From Candidatus Tectomicrobia bacterium RIFCSPLOWO2_12_FULL_69_37 (GTDB lineage: Bacteria; UBA8248), in assembly GCA_001790955.1 (NCBI GenBank), contig MGDP01000202.1, forward strand, positions 1 through 39,807: a stretch of 39,807 nucleotides of DNA. Direction: 5' to 3'. The notes below the pieces were generated by a model. That model did no database searches. It was not told the origin of the DNA and worked only from the letters and a program-made list of their open reading frames with translations. Both the position numbers and the translations under genes were made by a program. Shown in pieces: positions 1-7,727 of this stretch (within the stretch, counting starts at the first letter, position 1; each line of letters begins with the position of its first letter).

Positions 1-2277
1 ATCCGCGCCCGCACCTACGACGTCCGCCAGGCGGTCTTCCGCGAGTACGACCGGAACAACTTCAACGAGCCCACCATGCGGGTGGACCGCTGCCAGACCT
101 GCCACCTGGCCATCGACCGAGCCGGCTTCGAGAAGGCCCCCCAGCCCTTCCGCAGCCACCCGCAGGCCGGCCTCTACCTGAACAAGCACGATCCCGCGGC
201 GGTGGGCTGCACCTCCTGCCACGGCGGCCAGGGGACGGCCATCACCAGCGTCGGCAAGGCGCACGGCTACGTCGAGTTCTGGGAGGACCCCCTCCTCAAG
301 GGCCCCGAGACCCAGACCAAGTGCCGCGCCTGCCACGCCCAGGTGTTCAACATCCCCGGGGCGCCCCACCTCTCCCGCGGCATCTCGCTCGTCCGCGAGC
401 TGGGCTGCTTCGGCTGCCACAACATCCCCGCCACCCAGGACCTGCGCAAGGCGGGCCCCGACCTTACCCGCATCCAGGAGAAGGTCCAGCCCGGCTGGCT
501 CGTGTCCTGGATCAAGCGGCCGCGCGACTACAACCCCCGGACCAAGATGCCCTTCTTCAGCATCGGCGATCAGGAGGCCCTCGACCTCGCCACCTTCATC
601 TGGGGGGCGGGCCAGCGGAAGGCCCCCGCCGAGAAGCCGGAGGGGCTGAACGACCCCGCCCTCATCCAGCAGGGGAAGGAACTCTTCGAGTCCGCCGGCT
701 GCCTGGGCTGCCACATCCGGAACGAGGCCGATCTCAAGCTGGGTGAGCCCGTCAAGGGGGTGGACGGCCGGCCCCTCGTCTACCGCAACCGCGACTTCGG
801 GCCCTCCCTGGGCAAGGTCGCCCAGAAGGTCCAGCCCGACTGGCTCATCCGCTGGCTGAAGAATCCCAAAGCCTACTGGCACGAGACCTCCATGCCGAGC
901 CTGCGGCTCTCGGACGCGGAGGCCAAGGCCATCGCCGCCCATCTGCTGAGCCTCGCCCCGGCCGACCCCAAGGCGGCCTCCGCGAAGCTGGGCGGCCAGG
1001 CCGCCTACGAGCGAGGCAAGAAGCTCGTGGCGAAGCGGGGCTGCTTCGGCTGCCACGCCATCCCGGGCACGGAGAACCTCTCCAAGATCGGCCCGGACCT
1101 CTCCGCCTTCGCCACGAAGAAGAAATTCGAGCTCTCCTTCGGCAACGTGGTGGACATCCCCAAGACCTGGGAAGCCTGGACCTTCGCGAAGATCAAGAAC
1201 CCCAAGATCTACCAGACCGAGCGCGAAGAGCTGCTCATGCCCAACTTCGACCTCTCGGACCCGGAGGCCACCGCCATCCGCACCCTCCTGCGCTCCATGA
1301 TCCCCCATTCCGCCCCGCCCTCCGCCCTGGCGAAGATGGACGACCGGCAGAGGCGGATCGAGGCCGGGCGCAGGATGATCGAGAAGTACAACTGCGTCGG
1401 CTGCCACGTGGTCGAGAACTGGGGCGGTGACCTCCTGCGCCGCTATCCGGACCCGGCCCAGGGCCCCCCCCTGCTGAACGGCGAGGGCGCGAAGGTCCAG
1501 CCCGACTGGTTCTTCAAGTTCCTGCGCAACGTGGTCATCCTCCGGCCCTGGCTCAAGGTGCGGATGCCGAGCTTCCAGATGCCCGAGGAGGACGCCGCGG
1601 CCCTCGTGGACTACTTCGCCGCCCTGGACGACAAGCTGCGGCCCTACGTCCACTTCGACCGGGCGGCGGTGCCTCCCGCCGCGGCGGTGGCCGGCAAGGA
1701 CCTCTTCCAGAAGGCCGAGTGCCTCTCCTGCCACGGGGAGTTTCCGCCCCCGCAGGGCCAGGAGCCCCCGACGGCGCCGAACCTCCGCTTCGCCAAGGAG
1801 CGCCTGCGCCCCGACTGGGTCCTGGACTGGATCCGGAACCCCAACCGGCTCCAGCCCGGCACCAAGATGCCCACCTTCTTCCCGAACGCGGGCCTCAAGG
1901 TGCCCGTCCTCAAGGGCGCCCGGGGCGAGAGGGAGGGCGAGCTGTGGACCTACGCCCTCGATGCGGCCGCCGACCCCGAGTTGCAGGAGAACCAGATCGT
2001 CGGCCTGATCATCGGCGGCCGGACCCACGTGGCCAAGGTCAAGAAAGTGGAGGGCCGGAAGGTCACCCTGACCGGCCTGGGCGACCTGGGGCGCACCATC
2101 GGCAAGGCCGAGATCGAGAATCACGGCGACCCGATCGATCCGGAGGTCCTGGGCGGGGACGCTTACAAGCAGATCGAGGTCCTGCGGGACTACCTGATGC
2201 TGGAGGAGAAGTTCGCGCCCCCCGCCAAGGCCCCCGCGCCCCGGGCCCAGACTCCTCCCGCCCGGCCCCGCGGCTAG
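1..2277 (+). CDS. Multihaem modular cytochrome c (5' end outside window)
   Basis: Probable periplasmic electron carrier. The frame is open from base 1, so the start and any signal peptide lie upstream. Eight CxxCH haem-c motifs are visible, with first Cys codons at 91, 208, 322, 406, 700, 1042, 1393 and 1720. The first three are closely spaced and look like a small multihaem head. The last five belong to repeated mono-haem cytochrome c modules, each with CxGCH or CLSCH, a QPDW/QPGW-like segment and a later MP dipeptide (Met codons at 547, 892, 1237, 1564, 1867) that would supply the axial Met. The last about 130 residues lack haem motifs and end in a Pro/Ala-rich tail. A hairpin terminator follows at once. 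Electron partners are not shown by the sequence; the bc-type complex 6 kb away is a candidate. The cytochrome c assignment is secure, the specific role unknown. Confidence 0.9.
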   Translation: MRARTYDVRQAVFREYDRNNFNEPTMRVDRCQTCHLAIDRAGFEKAPQPFRSHPQAGLYLNKHDPAAVGCTSCHGGQGTAITSVGKAHGYVEFWEDPLLKGPETQTKCRACHAQVFNIPGAPHLSRGISLVRELGCFGCHNIPATQDLRKAGPDLTRIQEKVQPGWLVSWIKRPRDYNPRTKMPFFSIGDQEALDLATFIWGAGQRKAPAEKPEGLNDPALIQQGKELFESAGCLGCHIRNEADLKLGEPVKGVDGRPLVYRNRDFGPSLGKVAQKVQPDWLIRWLKNPKAYWHETSMPSLRLSDAEAKAIAAHLLSLAPADPKAASAKLGGQAAYERGKKLVAKRGCFGCHAIPGTENLSKIGPDLSAFATKKKFELSFGNVVDIPKTWEAWTFAKIKNPKIYQTEREELLMPNFDLSDPEATAIRTLLRSMIPHSAPPSALAKMDDRQRRIEAGRRMIEKYNCVGCHVVENWGGDLLRRYPDPAQGPPLLNGEGAKVQPDWFFKFLRNVVILRPWLKVRMPSFQMPEEDAAALVDYFAALDDKLRPYVHFDRAAVPPAAAVAGKDLFQKAECLSCHGEFPPPQGQEPPTAPNLRFAKERLRPDWVLDWIRNPNRLQPGTKMPTFFPNAGLKVPVLKGARGEREGELWTYALDAAADPELQENQIVGLIIGGRTHVAKVKKVEGRKVTLTGLGDLGRTIGKAEIENHGDPIDPEVLGGDAYKQIEVLRDYLMLEEKFAPPAKAPAPRAQTPPARPRG

Positions 2278-2293
2278 CGCCCGCGCCCGCGAA

Positions 2294-2339
2294 AAGAAGA
2301 GAGGCCGCCTCCCGCGGCGGGGGGGCGGCCTCTTCGTTT
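2294..2339. terminator. Bidirectional rho-independent terminator
   Basis: Nine-bp perfect arms at 2301-2309 and 2324-2332. A T-rich stretch (TTCGTTT) follows on the plus strand and TCTTCTTTTC on the minus strand. It lies between the convergent multihaem cytochrome and endonuclease V genes and probably serves both. Confidence 0.75.
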
Positions 2340-2364
2340 CAGCTTCGGCTTGCGCTTCCCATCA

Positions 2365-3075
2365 TCAATGAATGCCGAGCCGCCTCCGCTCCTCGTTCGC
2401 CCGCGCATGGGCGGCCCGGATGGGTTCCGGCACGCGGAAGCGCGGCGCGGCCGCCAAGGTCCACGCGATCGCCCCCTCCAGATCGATGCCGTGGCCCGGG
2501 GAGACGTAGACGGGCTTCACCCCCGCCCGCGTGCGCAGGGCGGCGCCCACCACCTCCCCGCCGGGGGCCCAGAGGGGAGTCCAGCCTCCCCGCGCCCTTG
2601 GGGGCTCCGTCTCCTCCCCCCAAAGCCGGCTCTTGGCGCACCCGGCGGCTCGGAGGCCGAGCCTGAGACCCAGGTGGGAGGCGATGCCGAGACCCCGCGG
2701 ATGGGCGATCCCCTGGCCGTCGAAGAGGACGAGGCCGGGCTTGCGCGCGAGACCCAGGAGGGCCTCCTCCAGGAGGGGGCCCTCCCGGAAGGAGAGGAAG
2801 CCGGGGATGTAGGGGAAGCGGAGTTCCCCGGCCACCAGGGACTCCTCCACCACTTCGAGATCGGGAAAGGAGAGGACGACCACCGCCGCCACCGCCCGGC
2901 GTCCGAAGCGCGGCACGGAGATGTCGGCGCCGGCGATGGTGCGGGGGGGGTGGCGCATGGGCCGCAGGGAGAGACGGCGCCGGAGCGCCCGCTGGAGGGC
3001 CGCCGCCTCGGCGGGGCTGAGGGACCAGGGATGGCGGAGGGAGAGCGCCCGGCCCACCCCGCTAGGCCCGTTCAC
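2365..3075 (-). CDS. nfi: Endonuclease V (deoxyinosine 3' endonuclease)
   Basis: Repairs deaminated adenine by nicking DNA at the second phosphodiester bond 3' of deoxyinosine. It is 236 residues long, normal for the family. Landmarks are GADIS (Asp51), the FPYIPGFLSFRE block (Glu98), LFDGQGIAHPRG (Asp119) and SPGHGID (His195). They match the family's metal-binding acidic residues and the PYIPxxLxFRE wedge. The ATG at 3075 lies inside the end of the upstream potassium-channel gene (14-bp overlap), so the two are probably co-transcribed and translationally coupled. It ends at the shared bidirectional terminator. The link with an ion channel is probably only positional. Confidence 0.93.
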   Translation of the reverse strand: MNGPSGVGRALSLRHPWSLSPAEAAALQRALRRRLSLRPMRHPPRTIAGADISVPRFGRRAVAAVVVLSFPDLEVVEESLVAGELRFPYIPGFLSFREGPLLEEALLGLARKPGLVLFDGQGIAHPRGLGIASHLGLRLGLRAAGCAKSRLWGEETEPPRARGGWTPLWAPGGEVVGAALRTRAGVKPVYVSPGHGIDLEGAIAWTLAAAPRFRVPEPIRAAHARANEERRRLGIH

Positions 3076-4138
3076 CCGGCGCGGCCGGGGTCTTCTCCTC
3101 GGACTCCTCCTCGCCGTCCCGGGGGATGTCGTAGCCCAGCATGCGCTTCATCTCCAGGGTCTGGGAGGTCTCCCCGATCACGATCATGACGTCGCCCCCC
3201 TCTACCACGTAGTCCCCCCGGGGGTTGTAGACGTAGCGCATGGTGCGGGCGGACTTGATGGCGATGATGACGAGGCCGGTGCGCTCGGGGAACGCGATCT
3301 CGCGCAGCGCCTTCCCGGCCCAGGGGCAGTTCTCCTCGGGGACGATGACCTCCTCGATCCGGATGGTCTTGTCGAGTTGGCGCAACATCTGGTCCAGGAA
3401 AGAGACCACCGTGGGCCGGATGGCCTCGGAGGCCATGCGCAGGCCCCCGATGAAGGTGCCCATGACGGTCGCGTTCGCTCCCACGCGCTGGAACTTGTGG
3501 AGGTTCTCCCGGTCGTAGACGCAGCAAATGATGCGGATGCCGGGGACCATCCCCCGGGCCGAGAGCACCACCAGGAGGTTCTCGTGGTCCGTCGGCATGG
3601 CGCTAATGAGGCACTTGGCGTGCTCGATGTTGCCCAGCGCCAGGACGTGCTCCTTGGTGGAGTCTCCCTCGATGTAGAGGGCTTCGCTGGGGAAGAGCTC
3701 CTTGAGGCGGGCCAAGTTCTTCGCGATCACGACGTGGGGGGTCTTCGTCTTGACGAGCTCATCCAGGACGTAGTGCCCCTCTCCCTCGTACCCGCAGAGA
3801 ATGATGTGGCCCCGCAGCCGCTGGATCCGCTTTTGCATTTGCCGGCCCCTCAGGAGGTCCGAAAGGTGCCCCTCGACGAAGAAGGCGGTCACGGTCCCGA
3901 TCCCGTAAGCGAGGACGCCCATCCCGCTGATCAGGAGGAACATCGTGAAAAGCCGCCCCTTCGTCGTGAGGGGGTTCGTTTCTCCGTATCCCACCGTGGT
4001 GAGCGAGATCACCGTCATGAACAGGGCGTCGAGGAACTTCCACTTCTCGACGATCATGTAGCCCGCGACGCCCATGGAGAGGACGAGGGACAGGAGGACA
4101 ATGGGGAAGAGCAAGCGGTGACGAAGTATGTCGAGCAT
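3062..4138 (-). CDS. Two-TM potassium channel with RCK (TrkA-N/TrkA-C) domain
   Basis: Inner-membrane K+ channel subunit of 358 residues. An N-terminal helix (about 8-28) is followed by the pore with selectivity filter TTVGYGE, a second helix (about 60-85), a cytoplasmic TrkA-N Rossmann domain (about 108-225) and a C-terminal TrkA-C domain (about 265-340). This is the MthK/Kch layout. The nucleotide loop reads GYEGEG instead of GxGxxG, and the acidic residue usually found after strand 2 is replaced (VIAKN), so the usual NAD(H)-type ligand may not be bound. The stop overlaps the start of nfi. The upstream 194 bp hold a TATGAT-like -10 (4277-4282) without a convincing -35. Confidence 0.92.
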   Translation of the reverse strand: MLDILRHRLLFPIVLLSLVLSMGVAGYMIVEKWKFLDALFMTVISLTTVGYGETNPLTTKGRLFTMFLLISGMGVLAYGIGTVTAFFVEGHLSDLLRGRQMQKRIQRLRGHIILCGYEGEGHYVLDELVKTKTPHVVIAKNLARLKELFPSEALYIEGDSTKEHVLALGNIEHAKCLISAMPTDHENLLVVLSARGMVPGIRIICCVYDRENLHKFQRVGANATVMGTFIGGLRMASEAIRPTVVSFLDQMLRQLDKTIRIEEVIVPEENCPWAGKALREIAFPERTGLVIIAIKSARTMRYVYNPRGDYVVEGGDVMIVIGETSQTLEMKRMLGYDIPRDGEEESEEKTPAAPGERA

Positions 4139-4288
4139 ACGCCCCCGTGCCGCTCCACAGGCGGTGCCCGGAGCGGAGCACCCCTCCCCCGGCCTTGGAA
4201 ATCCACCCCGCCAGCCCCGAACGCAGGCGGCGCGGCCTCACGCCCAGGCAGGCCTCATCGCGCAATCTAGGCCGCTATCATACGCCAA

Positions 4289-4317
4289 CCGCCCCGCCGC
4301 GCACACTCCCGGGGCGG
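4289..4317. other. GC hairpin between rel and the K+ channel gene
   Basis: Eight-bp arms (CCGCCCCG/CGGGGCGG) at 4289-4296 and 4310-4317, just downstream of the rel stop codon. No T-tract follows on the minus strand, so it is at best a weak terminator. It could instead be a leader structure of the channel gene. Confidence 0.3.
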
Positions 4318-4332
4318 GCGGCGTGAAAGCGC

Positions 4333-6555
4333 TCACTCCCCTTCGCTGTGCTCCCGCACCCCCTCGCGCGGCATCCGCGGGCCCGTGCGGACGACCGAGA
4401 GGATGCCCTTCACGTCGCGGACCTTCTTCATGACCTCCTTGAGGTGCTCCAGGTCGCGGACCTGGACGTCCAGGTGGATGCCCGCGCGGGCGCGGGCCGA
4501 CTCGGCCGTTATGCGCACGATGTTGGACTGGCAGGAGGCGATCGCCGAGCTCAGGCCCGCCAGGACGCCCGGGCGGTCCACGGCGTCCACGGCGAGGGTG
4601 ACCACGTAGAGATCCTCTTTCTTGACGTCCCCCCAGGAAACCTCGACCAGCCGCTCCTCCTCCGACATGATCGGGCGCACGTTGGCGCAGCTCTCGGCGT
4701 GGACGGTCACCCCCCGGCCGCGCGTGATGAAGCCCACGATCGGCTCCCCGGGGATGGGGTCGCAGCACTTGGCGAAGCGGATGAGGATGTCGTCCTGCCC
4801 CTTTACCTTGATGCCCGGCTTGGCCTTGCCGCTCATCCGGGCCATGAGGCGGCGGAAGCGGGACTTCTCGCGCTTCTCGGTCTGGCGGAGGAGCTCCTCG
4901 GGGAGGACCTTCCCGGCCACCTGCCGGGCGGAGAGCCGCCCGAAACCCACCATGGCGAAGAGGTCCTCCTCGCTCTGGATGCCGAGGCCGCGCGCCGCCT
5001 CCGTGAGGCTCCCGGGCGTCAAGTACTCGGCCGGCTTCACCCCGAAGCGGGCGAGCTCGTGCTCGAGGAGCTCCCGCCCCAGGGTGATGGACCGGTCGCG
5101 CTGGGCCTGGCGGATCCAGGCCCGGATCTTCTGCTTGGCCCGGGCCGAGACCACGAACTTGAGCCAGTCCTGGGTGGGGGTGCGGTGGGGGTTGGTGAGG
5201 ATCTCGACGATGTCGCCGTTCTCGAGGCGGGTGCTGAGGGGGGCGATCCGCCCGTTGATCTTGGCTCCCACGCAGTGGTGCCCGACCTCGGTGTGGATCG
5301 AGTAGGCGAAGTCCACCGGGGTGGCCCCGCGCGGGAAGTTCCGCACCTCGCCGCGGGGGGTGAAGACGAAGACCTCGTCCTGGAAGAGGTTGAGCTTGAA
5401 GGAGTCCACGAGGTTGCGGGGGTCGGTCTCCTCCTGGAGGCTCTCCATGATCCGGCGAAGCCACTCGAACTTGTCCGCCACGCCGGAGTCCACTCTCTCC
5501 CCCTCCTTGTAGCGCCAGTGGGCGGCGATGCCCTCCTCGGCCACGCGGTGCATCTCCTTGGTGCGGATCTGGAACTCGACCCGCTGCCCCTGGGTGGCCA
5601 TGAGGGTGGTGTGGAGGGACTGGTAGAGGTTCGCCTTGGGAAGGGCGACGTAGTCCTTGAAGCGGCCGGGGATGGGGCGCCACAGGGAGTGGAGGATGCC
5701 CAGGACGGCGTAGCAGTCACGGATCTCGCCCACGATGATCCGCAGGCCGCTGATGTCGTAGACCTGGTGGAAGTCGAGGTTCTGGGTCTGCATCTTACGG
5801 TGGATGCTGGAGTGGAGCTTGAAGCGGGCCGTCACCGCGGCCTGGATACCGGCTTTCGCCAGCGATTCCTCGACCGTCTGCTTGATCTCCATGAGATAGG
5901 CCTCGCGCTCCGCCATCCCCTCGCGCAGCTTCTCGTCGATCTCGTTGTACTCCTGGGGGTGGAGGTGCTTGAAGGCGATGTCCTCGAGGGCGCCCTTGAG
6001 CCAGCCGATGCCCAGCCGGTTGGCGAGGGGGGCGTAGATCTCGGCGGTTTCCTGGGCGATCCGCTCCCGCCGCTTGGGGGGCAGGTACTCGAGCGTGAGG
6101 GCGTTGTGGAGGCGGTCGGCCAGCTTGATGAGGATGACGCGGATGTCGTGCGCCATCGCGATGAGCATCTTGCGGTAGTTCTCGGCCTCCAGGGCCTGGG
6201 TGTTGGGGAGGTCGATGCGGGCGAGCTTGGTCACGCCGTTGACCAGGGAGGCCACGTGCTCGCCGAAGAGGGTCTGGATTTCCTCCAGGGAGGCGGAGGT
6301 GTCCTCGACGGTATCGTGGAGGAGGCCGGCCGCGACCGTCTCGGGGTCCTGGCGCATCTCGGCCAGGATGCGGCCGACCTCGAGGGGGTGGGAGATGTAG
6401 GGCTCGCCCGAGATGCGGGACTGGCCGCGGTGGACCTTGGCCGTGAAGATGTAGGCCCGCATGAGAAGGTCGGTGCCGCCGGGGGCGTACTCCTCCACCA
6501 GGTCCACGATATCCATGATGCGGGCGGGAGGGCGCCCGGTCAGGACGGGAGGCAT
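4333..6555 (-). CDS. rel: Bifunctional (p)ppGpp synthetase/hydrolase (Rel/SpoT)
   Basis: Makes and degrades the stringent-response alarmone (p)ppGpp. The 740 residues follow the full RSH layout. The N-terminal HD hydrolase has its metal ligands intact (His56, His80-Asp81 in LLHDTVED). The synthetase domain carries GRFKDYVALPKANLYQSLHT and VEFQIRT; the RFKD motif is the form typical of bifunctional or SpoT-like enzymes rather than RelA-type EXDD. A TGS domain (VFVFTPRGEVRNFP onward), a helical region and a C-terminal ACT domain follow. The ATG at 6555 is preceded by GAGGGGG at good spacing. A later ATG at 6516 has no ribosome-binding site. It appears to be the only RSH in the window and is transcribed alone or with the channel gene downstream. 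Confidence 0.95.
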   Translation of the reverse strand: MPPVLTGRPPARIMDIVDLVEEYAPGGTDLLMRAYIFTAKVHRGQSRISGEPYISHPLEVGRILAEMRQDPETVAAGLLHDTVEDTSASLEEIQTLFGEHVASLVNGVTKLARIDLPNTQALEAENYRKMLIAMAHDIRVILIKLADRLHNALTLEYLPPKRRERIAQETAEIYAPLANRLGIGWLKGALEDIAFKHLHPQEYNEIDEKLREGMAEREAYLMEIKQTVEESLAKAGIQAAVTARFKLHSSIHRKMQTQNLDFHQVYDISGLRIIVGEIRDCYAVLGILHSLWRPIPGRFKDYVALPKANLYQSLHTTLMATQGQRVEFQIRTKEMHRVAEEGIAAHWRYKEGERVDSGVADKFEWLRRIMESLQEETDPRNLVDSFKLNLFQDEVFVFTPRGEVRNFPRGATPVDFAYSIHTEVGHHCVGAKINGRIAPLSTRLENGDIVEILTNPHRTPTQDWLKFVVSARAKQKIRAWIRQAQRDRSITLGRELLEHELARFGVKPAEYLTPGSLTEAARGLGIQSEEDLFAMVGFGRLSARQVAGKVLPEELLRQTEKREKSRFRRLMARMSGKAKPGIKVKGQDDILIRFAKCCDPIPGEPIVGFITRGRGVTVHAESCANVRPIMSEEERLVEVSWGDVKKEDLYVVTLAVDAVDRPGVLAGLSSAIASCQSNIVRITAESARARAGIHLDVQVRDLEHLKEVMKKVRDVKGILSVVRTGPRMPREGVREHSEGE

Positions 6556-6762
6556 CCGAAGACCCCCTCATTCGCAGGCCCGGGAGGCTCCCGGTGGCCG
6601 CGCGGCCGCAAGAAAAGGGGGCACATCACGGAGGATTCGGACGGAAATCCCCGGCAACGGTCCCCTTCCCCAGGCCTCCCCCAGGCGGGGGAAGCGCTCC
6701 CTAAACGCTATCCGAGGGGCGAAACGCCGTCAAGGAAGGCCGCACAAACCTTTGATTTCTAG

Positions 6763-6790
6763 GAAAAAACCTCCCCCCATCCGGGGGAGG
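6763..6790 (-). terminator. Rho-independent terminator of the ferredoxin gene
   Basis: On the minus strand an 8-bp CCTCCCCC/GGGGGAGG stem with a very short loop is followed by a run of six T. It lies 34 bp beyond the ferredoxin stop codon. Textbook terminator form. Confidence 0.9.
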
Positions 6791-6824
6791 CCGCCGGGGA
6801 AACGCGGGAGTTGCGGGCGGGGCC

Positions 6825-7304
6825 TCAGTAGGCCCGCAGGGGAGCTTGGACGAACTGGTGCATGGCGGGCGTCATGTACTCGGCCTCGTCGCCGTGCCGG
6901 GGGACGAGGATGGCTCCTTTGTTGCAGATCTCCTCGCACAGCCGGCAGCCCACGCAGGTGCTCTGGTCCACCACGGCGACCATGGAGTGGTCGCGCTCGA
7001 CGGCCGAGGGGGCCATGCGGATGCAGTCGAAGGGGCAGACGTCCACGCACCAGACGCAGCCGGTGCAGTTCTCCTCGAGGACGTAGGCCTTGGGCATTTC
7101 CTTGTGTTTGATGCTCTGGATGACGCTGCCCTCGCCATCCTGGATGGCCAGGGCCGGGCAGTACTTGCCGCAGACCCCGCAGTCGATGCACAGGGTGGGG
7201 TCGATCTCGTAGATGTCGCGCAGCACGCCCGAGATGGCGTCGGTGGGGCAAACGGGCTCGCAGACCCCGCACCCGATGCAGGCGTCAAAGATGAAGTGGG
7301 GCAT
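6825..7304 (-). CDS. Four-[4Fe-4S]-cluster ferredoxin-like protein
   Basis: Soluble low-potential electron carrier or an iron-sulfur subunit; 159 residues with no signal peptide or membrane segment. Four complete CxxCxxCxxxC motifs are present: Cys 9/12/15/19, 39/42/45/49, 80/83/86/90 and 117/120/123/127, giving two tandem 2[4Fe-4S] ferredoxin units joined by a linker (about 52-78). Cys15, 45, 86 and 123 are followed by EP, GK, VD and EE, and three of the four motifs end in Cys-Pro. It is a single-gene unit with its own promoter (7379-7407) and terminator. It is divergent from the small membrane protein at 7511. Whether it serves a dehydrogenase or a quinone-linked complex cannot be read from the sequence. 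Confidence 0.9.
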   Translation of the reverse strand: MPHFIFDACIGCGVCEPVCPTDAISGVLRDIYEIDPTLCIDCGVCGKYCPALAIQDGEGSVIQSIKHKEMPKAYVLEENCTGCVWCVDVCPFDCIRMAPSAVERDHSMVAVVDQSTCVGCRLCEEICNKGAILVPRHGDEAEYMTPAMHQFVQAPLRAY

Positions 7305-7378
7305 GTCGGAACGCCTCGCATCCGGTCAACACATCGGAGCCCCCGGCGGAAAAGAGGCTCTCTTCCTTGCGTCAATCA

Positions 7379-7407
7379 CTTCTAGGGGGTTCGGTCCGAT
7401 TTGTCAA
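7379..7407 (-). promoter_or_regulatory. Putative sigma70 promoter of the ferredoxin gene
   Basis: TTGACA (7407-7402) and TAGAAG (7384-7379) on the minus strand, 17 bp apart. Transcription would begin about 70 bp upstream of the ferredoxin ATG. The -35 is a perfect consensus and the -10 matches 4 of 6. Confidence 0.55.
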
Positions 7408-7425
7408 GCCGGGGCCCGGAAACAG

Positions 7426-7454
7426 TTGCCCGGGCCGCGTTTTTGCCCCAGAAT
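7426..7454 (+). promoter_or_regulatory. Weak candidate promoter for the 7511 small gene
   Basis: TTGCCC and CAGAAT on the plus strand with a 17-bp spacer, about 57 bp upstream of the ATG at 7511. Each box matches the consensus at 4 of 6. It is the best plus-strand candidate in the divergent gap but could be chance. Confidence 0.3.
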
Positions 7455-7510
7455 GCCCCTGCCGGGCCCTCGCGCGGCCCGCGCCCGCGACCCCATGAGA
7501 CGAGGAGCGC

Positions 7511-7678
7511 ATGGAACACTTTCTCGAGATTTTGACCAAGCCCGACAACATCCCCATCGCTATCATGATTCCCCTGGTGGGGTTCTGCGTGTGGTGGGCC
7601 ATCTCCCAGGGCATCCGGCACGACCGGCTGATCAAGCAGGGCAAGAAGGATGGCGTCTACGACGAGATGATCCGCTGA
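7511..7678 (+). CDS. 55-residue single-pass membrane protein
   Basis: Unrecognised small protein. The ATG follows GAGGAG at about 4-5 bp. The product begins MEHFLEIL, has a membrane segment at about residues 13-34 (IPIAIMIPLVGFCVWW), and ends in a charged tail with RHDRLIKQGKKDG. Only 49 bp separate it from the Mrr-like membrane protein downstream, so the two probably form an operon. Small one-helix proteins of this kind are often accessory subunits of respiratory complexes, and the cytochrome bc genes lie just downstream on the other strand, but this link is inference. It is short, yet the ribosome-binding site, hydrophobic pattern and spacing support a real gene. Confidence 0.65.
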   Translation: MEHFLEILTKPDNIPIAIMIPLVGFCVWWAISQGIRHDRLIKQGKKDGVYDEMIR

Positions 7679-7727
7679 GCGGGCGCTCCCGAAAGCCGCG
7701 CCCCCCTGCCCTCCCCTGGGGAACCCC

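Noticed and set aside
1-2277. The multihaem protein as the missing cytochrome c1/f of the bc complex
   Set aside because: It is on a different transcript over 6 kb away, ends in its own terminator and has no C-terminal membrane anchor; kept only as a possible downstream acceptor.
6664-6693. CTTCCCC/GGGGAAG inverted repeat upstream of rel
   Set aside because: A loop of about 16 nt in a C- and G-run-rich stretch with no T-tract or promoter relation; easily produced by chance in such composition.
4348-6762. An 804-codon open frame on the plus strand opposite rel
   Set aside because: It is the complement of a well-supported rel gene. Long antisense frames are expected at about 70% GC, and its composition (Gly, Leu, Asp, Val, His repeats) has no domain features.
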